Shown here: piece by piece, positions 20,492 through 25,699 of the stretch
How positions within the stretch are numbered: position 1 is the stretch's first letter
Layout: every line of letters begins with the position of its first letter
IMG/VR virus record: IMGVR_UViG_3300037189_026468
Location: 1-25,699 of that record
Strand: one strand, 5' to 3'
Source of the DNA: a virus
DNA length: 25,699 nucleotides
Made by a program: the position numbers and the translations under genes
The notes under the pieces: generated by a model
The model's database searches: none
Told to the model about the DNA's origin: nothing
What the model saw: only the letters and a program-made list of their open reading frames with translations

Positions 20492-21019
20492 TTAACTCAA
20501 TTTAATTGATGGGGTAAGTTGAATAGATAATTGCACCGCTGTCACCGCTTGTCCTACACTCACCACATATTTTCCGGCCCCGCTAGGAGGGGTTGTTGTT
20601 ACTAAACCGGCAGTGCTTGCGGAAAGGTAATAATGACTACCCACGCTAAGGCCTGAGGTCCCTAAAATACCTGCCACCAGGATTTGTATCAAATTCCCCG
20701 CAGTCTGTGTTTGATTGGCGAAACCTGCAACATGTGCTTGTTCCTCGGTTCCATTGGCAATTGCCAAATAAGCTTGGCCGGTCGTGTGATCTAAATAAAC
20801 AGCAGAACCCTGTGATATTGTTTGACCAGCTGTTACCTTAAATCCTACGACCGGAGCAACATAGATAGGAAAACCCTCCTTGAGATCGATTATGGCGTCA
20901 ACAAGACCACGATAATTAGGTGCATACGGTTCGCGTGTCATTGCAAAGCCATTACCAGACATCAAGTCAACAAGTGCTTCGATTGCACCTACTATATTGG
21001 GATCGTAGGTAGCCGTCAC
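20492..21019 (-). CDS. Tail/virion protein with DUF2190-like beta domain (175 aa)
   Basis: The start is GTG at 21019 (MTATYDPNIVGAIEALVDL). Residues 1-50 are helical; then APVVGFKVTAGQTISQGSAVYLDHTTGQAYLA and HVAGFANQT, with YYLSASTAGLVTTTPPSGAGKYVVSVGQAV. This Val/Gly-rich pattern resembles the beta domain of DUF2190-type proteins and of phage fibre heads that share it. It is the first gene of the fibre transcript and lies 2 bases before the 660-aa fibre. Upstream is the inverted repeat at 21039-21071, which may regulate it. Confidence 0.7.
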   Translation of the reverse strand: MTATYDPNIVGAIEALVDLMSGNGFAMTREPYAPNYRGLVDAIIDLKEGFPIYVAPVVGFKVTAGQTISQGSAVYLDHTTGQAYLAIANGTEEQAHVAGFANQTQTAGNLIQILVAGILGTSGLSVGSHYYLSASTAGLVTTTPPSGAGKYVVSVGQAVTAVQLSIQLTPSIKLS

Positions 21020-21038
21020 ACCATTGCTTCTTTCTTGG

Positions 21039-21071
21039 TTTATTCTAAGTTGTTGAATCCATTAGAATAAA
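21039..21071. repeat. Perfect 10-bp inverted repeat in a divergent intergenic region
   Basis: TTTATTCTAA (21039-21048) and TTAGAATAAA (21062-21071) pair perfectly around 13 bases. Each arm contains TAGAAT reading outward, a possible -10 for the minus-strand fibre operon and for the plus-strand gene at 21092, although no good -35 is visible. The site may be a dyad operator or a symmetrical pair of phage-specific promoters. Confidence 0.6.
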
Positions 21072-21091
21072 GGGAGCATATTTAGTTTAAC

Positions 21092-21349
21092 GTGGGCCTG
21101 GACATTATCTTTGCAGCTGCTTCCGGGGCCATCGGTGCATTTACCGGTATCACCAGGGCTTTCTCCGGCTTTCAAAATAAAATTGATCGCCGCTTGGAAC
21201 GAATTGAGGATGATTTAGATACCTTGGAGGACCGTGTCATCCGAGATTATGTACTGAAAGAAGATTTTCGGCGGGAAATGGAGTCTGTACATAAAAAATT
21301 AGATCGTATCTTGGATTATCTGATACGAACCGGTGGATTAACCAATTAA
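21092..21349 (+). CDS. Small membrane-anchored coiled-coil protein (85 aa)
   Basis: The start is GTG at 21092; AAGGGAG lies about 20 bases upstream. The N-terminal MGLDIIFAAASGAIGAFTGI is a moderately hydrophobic Gly/Ala-rich helix. A long charged helix follows, FQNKIDRRLERIEDDLDTLEDRV, then RDYVLKEDFRREMESVHKKLDRILDYLI, both clear coiled coils. This shape fits a spanin-, holin-accessory- or tail-tape-like membrane protein, but I recognise no named family. It is isolated on the plus strand inside the fibre block, and its TAA shares TTAA with the stop of the convergent gene. Confidence 0.7.
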   Translation: MGLDIIFAAASGAIGAFTGITRAFSGFQNKIDRRLERIEDDLDTLEDRVIRDYVLKEDFRREMESVHKKLDRILDYLIRTGGLTN

Positions 21350-21771
21350 ATTGCCAACCAAGTCGTTGTTGCGGTGTCATAAATATACAGTGCGCTCAAC
21401 GTTTTATCGTAGTGCAGTTGTCCGTCGACCGGATTTGATGGTTTACCTATAAAAATAGAAGCCACTGCTTTGTTGGTTTGCCAGGCAGAACCGTCATAAA
21501 TTTTGAAAATATGGGTGCTTACTGTATCTAGCCAGGATTCCCCCTTGGAAAGACCTGTATGGCCTGTTGGGAGCAAGTTGGGCGCGGTGCTCCCGACAAA
21601 GGTGGGACCGGCCTTGATGAGCCCTGTACTGGGCGCTGCTGTGTTATCGGCAAAGTAAATACCTGGGTCCCCAGGATTATTGTTTACAGCGATTTCCGCT
21701 GACCCCATCCGTGTCGGCAGTGGGCGGTCATATAGAAGCGAAGAACGCCGATTAAGAATTTGTTCGGTCAT
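21346..21771 (-). CDS. Virion protein (141 aa)
   Basis: The opening MTEQILNRRSSLLYDRPLPTRMGSAEIAVNNNPGDPGIYFAD is typical of fibre or collar proteins that start with a short LNRRS lead. SKGESWLDTVSTHIFKIYDGSAWQ (about 75-98) and GQLHYDKTLSALYIYDTATTTWLAI are the WLD...YDG.W beta repeats seen in many phage structural genes. No enzyme motif is present. It starts 12 bases after the 813-aa gene stop in the same direction and is probably part of the same late transcript. Confidence 0.75.
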   Translation of the reverse strand: MTEQILNRRSSLLYDRPLPTRMGSAEIAVNNNPGDPGIYFADNTAAPSTGLIKAGPTFVGSTAPNLLPTGHTGLSKGESWLDTVSTHIFKIYDGSAWQTNKAVASIFIGKPSNPVDGQLHYDKTLSALYIYDTATTTWLAI

Positions 21772-21783
21772 GACAAAATGTTA

Positions 21784-24225
21784 TTAATCGTAAGTACCGC
21801 AATCAATTACGGTGGGTTGGGCCGTAAGAGGATCATAGGTTCCGCAATCTATTGTACTCATTGCAATAGCTATTCCAGTGCCAGTTCCAACACCAGTGGC
21901 TTGAAATTCTATGTATTGAGCATTGGAAGCGGCTCCAATGGCAGTAAAATCCGTATCTCCAACCGTATCAATAATATACCAAGATCCGATGATAAAGGAT
22001 CCCGCCGTTACAAAGGTATTCAGGGGGTCCATGGTCACCCCATTTAAATATTGACCAGCATCTATCAAGCCGAATTGATAGTCGTTTGTGTAGTTAATTA
22101 AAGGCTCATTTAGAAATCCAAATTTAGTGCTAACAATTAATGTTGGGTTAAGGTTTACAACTTTACTGACAACAGAAATCAAACGCTGTGTGCTGTTTTG
22201 AATGGTTCCATCTGCGCTGACAATATTTCCCTTGGCATCACGTTGCACATTATCTGTTAACAGGGAGGTAAGGAGATAAGGTTGATAATTTCCGATAGAT
22301 TGCGGTTGATTCTTGAAATCTTTTGCTTGTGCAGATCCCCTCCAGTCCTTGCCCATTCTTAACATAGCCAAACGCTCAGCACCCTGCCTAACACGTGTAT
22401 GCTCTTTTCTTAAATTTTCATAGAACAAGTCAGCACCATCGCCAACTGGATGATCGCTCGGTTCCTTTAACCAAGATGAAACATAATCATGTTGTTTTAA
22501 ATTTTGAACAGAACAATAACCAGAGGTGGTTTGGGTATAGGGATAAGCAATAGTAAAAGTATTGCTATCTTGTACGCTGCTAACCGAATATTGACCGCTT
22601 AAGACTGCCCCACTGGTGACCACAAGTTGTACTTTTGTGTTAACTGTTAATCCATGCCCTAAAGCGGTAATAACTACGTTGGTGCTCGCTGTTTGACTGA
22701 AGGAACCAGAAATATTAAGCGGGGCACTACCTTCTTCGTGTGCCAAGGAAAAGAAAGATGCATAAATATGTTTGCACCACCTAAGTTGGTAATACTGCAA
22801 TCCGGTGTAGCAGGTTTCCTCTTTATCCCCATAATCAGGAAGTTGGTAAAAATTACCGCTTGTTATGTAGCCCAAATCACTGAAAACACCGATGTTTTCC
22901 CGGAGATTTGTTGTTGTATCGTCTTTATTCAATAGGGTACCCGGTTTGACGGATGTAATGGCGCTTTCTGGAAATCTATTTTTTGTGTTACTGCTGTAAA
23001 GGTCGTAGGATTCCCTCCTCGTGTAATCCGGGCAAGTGCACTGGTATCGCAATTCCGTAGTAAGAAAATTGCCAACAGCAAATCCACGATGTGCCGGAAC
23101 TACAACATCCGTAACGGTATTCGTAGTGGTGGCCCCATAGCTATACCCACGTTGGCAGATAATTTCATTATTTGTTATGTCCAGTGCTTTTACCGTGTAA
23201 CCTACGTAATCCGTGTAATTATACTTTTCAATCAACCGGTAAACGGTTGCCACGCCGCTGGTAGATCCAGTTTCAATTGTTGTAAGCGTAAAAGCAACAC
23301 TTGAAGTTACAGTGATCGGGTAAATACTAGCAATGGCATTACCAGTTGTTGTGTTTAGACGAATTTCGTTTCCGGTAGCTAAGCCATGGGGCGTAGAGCA
23401 CGTGACCGTTACCGTGCTACCTATTCTTGAATATGTAGCTGAAAGCCCCGGATCAGCTTCTTCAATGCGGTCAGTTATTCGCTCACCAATAAGGGAGTTA
23501 CTCGGAGTGGGTAAATAACGTAGGCGTGCTCTTATTTCAGTCCAACGAGAATCGGAAAATGTAGTAGATAATGCCGCCGAGACATTGCCAACTGTTGTGG
23601 CACTTATTGCTGCTGTACAAGTAAATGAATTAGCCGTTTTTGAAACAATTGCCAAAGTTGCCGTGGTACTTGTGCCACTCAAGAATGACAAATAGATGTT
23701 GTCCCCAAGTTGGTAACCATGGTTGGGGTATGAAACCGTAATTGCAAATCCTGATTGCGAATAAGGTACTACAGCGGCATCCCCAAGGTAACGTACCCCC
23801 AGAATTGGCAATCCAAAATCATAAAAATTTAATGCATTGGCGTCCCGCATCGCTACAATGTGCTCTCCGGTCTCCACAGAAGAACTTGGGTAAGCAAAAA
23901 TCCTTGCCGGAATAAATACTCCAGGATATTGTTGAAAAGCGCAATAAGATCTGTAATCACCTATATCCGCCCGCTTGGTTGCACCCGATGCAAATACACT
24001 TTGCATCACTGTGTAAATTTCATAACCCCGACGCCAACGTGCCCACAAGGAGTCCCTATCGTAGAAACGAATGCGACTCTTAAAATCATCTTTTTGTGGG
24101 GTAAACTTAAACGGATTATCTGCTACCCCGTAATTACTCAATGCAGATATCTTGTCCCCAGGACTATTGAAACCTTTGTTTACGCTTTTATCAAAGTTGC
24201 CTGTAAACCCGTTAAATCGAGCCAT
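21784..24225 (-). CDS. Large virion protein with FCCH-like repeats and a SWIM-like Cys/His set (813 aa)
   Basis: It is the longest gene here. Residues 1-155 form an N-terminal domain (RFYDRDSLWARWRRGYEIY). Three related beta modules of the HGL..G..V.L kind, often annotated as E1 FCCH-like in phage proteins, lie at about 158-205, 268-316 and 513-562. Between them, CTCPDYTRR (C396, C398) and WCKHIYA (C484, H486) form a C-x-C ... C-x-H set like a SWIM zinc finger, with a longer insertion than usual. Residues 741-787 carry the fibre unit AGSFIIGSWYIIDTVGDTDF and GVGTGTGIA. The protein ends with IDCGTYD twice (792-798, 807-813). It is probably a major tail or baseplate-type component. It is followed by the 141-aa virion gene and preceded by the 246-aa protein. 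Confidence 0.8.
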   Translation of the reverse strand: MARFNGFTGNFDKSVNKGFNSPGDKISALSNYGVADNPFKFTPQKDDFKSRIRFYDRDSLWARWRRGYEIYTVMQSVFASGATKRADIGDYRSYCAFQQYPGVFIPARIFAYPSSSVETGEHIVAMRDANALNFYDFGLPILGVRYLGDAAVVPYSQSGFAITVSYPNHGYQLGDNIYLSFLSGTSTTATLAIVSKTANSFTCTAAISATTVGNVSAALSTTFSDSRWTEIRARLRYLPTPSNSLIGERITDRIEEADPGLSATYSRIGSTVTVTCSTPHGLATGNEIRLNTTTGNAIASIYPITVTSSVAFTLTTIETGSTSGVATVYRLIEKYNYTDYVGYTVKALDITNNEIICQRGYSYGATTTNTVTDVVVPAHRGFAVGNFLTTELRYQCTCPDYTRRESYDLYSSNTKNRFPESAITSVKPGTLLNKDDTTTNLRENIGVFSDLGYITSGNFYQLPDYGDKEETCYTGLQYYQLRWCKHIYASFFSLAHEEGSAPLNISGSFSQTASTNVVITALGHGLTVNTKVQLVVTSGAVLSGQYSVSSVQDSNTFTIAYPYTQTTSGYCSVQNLKQHDYVSSWLKEPSDHPVGDGADLFYENLRKEHTRVRQGAERLAMLRMGKDWRGSAQAKDFKNQPQSIGNYQPYLLTSLLTDNVQRDAKGNIVSADGTIQNSTQRLISVVSKVVNLNPTLIVSTKFGFLNEPLINYTNDYQFGLIDAGQYLNGVTMDPLNTFVTAGSFIIGSWYIIDTVGDTDFTAIGAASNAQYIEFQATGVGTGTGIAIAMSTIDCGTYDPLTAQPTVIDCGTYD

Positions 24226-24234
24226 GGCAATACA

Positions 24235-24975
24235 TCAATAGTAGCCGCCCTGGAGGTTAACATAGAAACCATTGGTCAGCGCTGTGGTACCTCCCACGGA
24301 GACATACAGGGAAGAGCCATTACCAATCAGCAACCCCCTGGTTTTTGGCGATACGGTGCTATTCGTGCTGGTAAAATTTGCACCACCATGAACAACGGGT
24401 TGATTCACCAAAGGAAGAATAGCATTAAGCGTTAGGCTATAATTTGTGTTTGCTGCGATACTGGGAATACTTACAGTGAATAGGGGGAAAAATTGATTAG
24501 TGCTGGTAATACTGCTCGCATTGACCAGATAAAAACAAAAATCCGTGGGGGGATAGAAGGTTACGTTACCACTGGTGGTCAACGTTGATGCGCTGACACC
24601 AACAAAAGTATTTGCCGTAATTGATGTAACGGTAATAATTTCATCTACGCCGGTACCACTTGTGTAATCGAGGTAAACTTTTTGCCCAACTTGAAGGTTA
24701 TGGTTGGCGTAAGTAATTGTAACAGCCGTGCCCGACTGAGAATAGGTACCACCCGAGCCAGTGACAGGCGCAAAGTAGTTATTGGAAAATTGGCTATATT
24801 GGAACCAAATCTCATCAATATATGCACCACTAATTGAATTATCCGTGCCAGCTGTGTTTACGTCAATAATTTGAGTTGAGTTACCAACAGCCGTAGGGAT
24901 AAGGCTGGTAGCAAAGGATTGGCCTGATGCGACAGTCACCAACGTGCTCTTTAGCACGGGGCGATCTATCATCAT
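24235..24975 (-). CDS. Virion protein with FCCH-like module (246 aa)
   Basis: The start is an ATGATG doublet at 24975. Residues about 1-70 are beta-rich (STQIIDVNTAGTDNSISGAYIDEIWFQY). The module at about 78-130 (YSQSGTAVTITYANHNLQVGQKVYLDYTSGTGVDEI, TANTFVGVS) is the same kind as the three modules in the 813-aa protein, best matched to its first one (YSQSGFAITVSYPNHGYQLGD). The C-terminal half resembles a decoration or fibre head (RGLLIGNGSSLYVSVGG). It sits 9 bases upstream of the 813-aa gene, so the two are probably expressed and assembled together. Confidence 0.75.
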   Translation of the reverse strand: MMIDRPVLKSTLVTVASGQSFATSLIPTAVGNSTQIIDVNTAGTDNSISGAYIDEIWFQYSQFSNNYFAPVTGSGGTYSQSGTAVTITYANHNLQVGQKVYLDYTSGTGVDEIITVTSITANTFVGVSASTLTTSGNVTFYPPTDFCFYLVNASSITSTNQFFPLFTVSIPSIAANTNYSLTLNAILPLVNQPVVHGGANFTSTNSTVSPKTRGLLIGNGSSLYVSVGGTTALTNGFYVNLQGGYY

Positions 24976-25075
24976 GGGCTGCCGATTGACTGAGGTAGAA
25001 CTGATACCCTATGTCACCCTGTCTTATGGTAAGATTCGACAGGGGCCTCCGAAACACTCCCCTTATTTTACAGCC

Positions 25076-25699
25076 ATGTCACCTACCCGTCTTTCAGCAA
25101 ACTGCGAAATTTGTGGGCAATTTTTTACACGTGCCAAATCCGAGATGATTCGTTCCCTAAAACGCTCTTCGCGCATAATCTGTATTGATTGCCGTGCGGT
25201 AACACATGGGCATTCCAAAACAGCAGAGTATGTTAGCTGGGGCGCTATGAAACAAAGATGTAATAATAAAAATTTTAAAAATTACCACCGTTATGGGGGG
25301 CGTGGAATTACCTATCAAGAAAATTGGGACAAATTTGAGAATTTTTTTGCAGACATGGGGAAAATGCCTATGCCAAAAATGGAAATAGATCGGATTAATA
25401 ATGATGGTAACTATACCAAAGAGAATTGTCGATGGGCAACACGTAAGGAGCAAGCACGTAACCGTGGCGGCAAAAATGCCACAAGGCTTTATACTTTTGA
25501 CGGGAAAACAATGTGCGCTGCAGATTGGGCGCAAGAAATTGGTATTTCGCGGCAAGCTTTGCTAAAACGTTTAAACAAAGAGTGGCCGCTGGAAATCGCT
25601 CTTAGCCCTGAAAAACACGATGGTGGGGATCGATCTAAGCATGTGACACCTACTGAAAGCCCTACAAAGGGTAAAACAGTGCGCAATAAAAATGCCAAA
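25076..25699 (+). CDS. Homing-endonuclease-like protein with NUMOD-type tail (3' end outside window)
   Basis: 208 codons are visible without a stop. C10-x2-C13 and C36-x2-C39 form an N-terminal zinc ribbon. Residues about 51-130 carry the core of a frequent phage endonuclease-like family: SWGAMKQRC, YHRYGGRGITY, WDKFENFFADMG, EIDRINNDGNYTKENCRW and EQARNR; the DRINNDGNY...N element resembles the HNH-type metal site. Residues 137-178 (LYTFDGKTMCAADWAQEIGI, LLKRLNKEWPLEIALS) form a NUMOD-type helix-turn-helix DNA-binding tail. It is divergent from the 24975 gene with a 100-base gap and A-rich relative to the tail genes. It is probably mobile. Confidence 0.8.
   Translation, partial: MSPTRLSANCEICGQFFTRAKSEMIRSLKRSSRIICIDCRAVTHGHSKTAEYVSWGAMKQRCNNKNFKNYHRYGGRGITYQENWDKFENFFADMGKMPMPKMEIDRINNDGNYTKENCRWATRKEQARNRGGKNATRLYTFDGKTMCAADWAQEIGISRQALLKRLNKEWPLEIALSPEKHDGGDRSKHVTPTESPTKGKTVRNKNAK

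Noticed and set aside
23860-24435. 191-aa plus-strand frame over the 813-aa gene boundary
   Set aside because: It crosses two strongly supported minus-strand virion genes and its translation has no recognisable domain.
1-25699. tRNA genes, rRNA, CRISPR arrays, insertion sequences
   Set aside because: I read for T-loop-like motifs, regularly spaced repeats and transposase motifs and found none that hold up.

Overview
This window is a fragment of a tailed-phage genome (Caudoviricetes), most likely a phage of a phycobilisome-containing cyanobacterium. The phage call rests on a long minus-strand block of tail-fibre and virion genes with typical phage domains. These include a major-tropism-determinant-like N-terminus, a tail-assembly-chaperone domain, and repeats of the TNARV, NGTxRM and INGAMQIAQRG types. 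The cyanobacterial host is inferred mainly from a small NblA-like protein at 9754-9975, an adaptor for phycobilisome breakdown, and from a lysin-like protein of SH3-plus-C39-peptidase type. No terminase, portal, major capsid, polymerase or integrase gene is visible, so morphotype and lifestyle cannot be settled from this piece.

Layout. (a) 1-1906, minus: tightly packed small virion-like genes running into a tail-fibre gene cut by the window edge. (b) 1947-5458, plus: an island with a small orphan gene, a 390-base non-coding stretch carrying a 34-bp inverted repeat, three consecutive HNH-family genes (one lacking the first His of the motif, one fused to an AP2 domain), a PPC-like beta protein and a Phd/YefM-like antitoxin. 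(c) 5462-8772: minus-strand disordered small proteins alternate with a plus-strand run of unknown genes, ending in a degenerate adenine-methyltransferase-like gene; an Nmad1-type gene follows on its own promoter. (d) 8603-14836, mostly minus: a GH24-like protein, small virion proteins, the NblA-like gene, tandem beta-sandwich paralogs, a Dps ferritin, a DUF6321-like protein, an HNH nuclease, two coiled-coil miniproteins and the SH3-C39 protein. One plus-strand 2-oxoglutarate oxygenase (10310-11107) is inserted in this block. (e) 14854-24975, minus: the main tail-fibre/structural module, interrupted by one small plus-strand membrane/coiled-coil gene (21092-21349). (f) 25076 to the end, plus: an incomplete homing-endonuclease-like gene.

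How the parts fit. The minus strand is a late structural programme with touching or overlapping genes, including TAATG stop/start junctions. Plus-strand genes look like inserted cargo, several with their own recognisable promoter (2511, 8213, 10258) and three ending in a 4-base stop-codon overlap with the opposing gene. The cargo suggests manipulation of host light harvesting (NblA), iron or oxidative stress (Dps), protein hydroxylation (P4H), DNA modification (methyltransferase-like, Nmad1) and DNA mobility (five HNH/homing-type genes).

The most unexplained items are a short FLNQY peptide motif shared by otherwise unrelated small proteins and the GH24-like protein, the nested inverted-repeat region at 2181-2446, and three enzyme-like proteins whose key residues appear lost or moved. 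All functional statements come from reading the sequence and from family knowledge; no database search was run.
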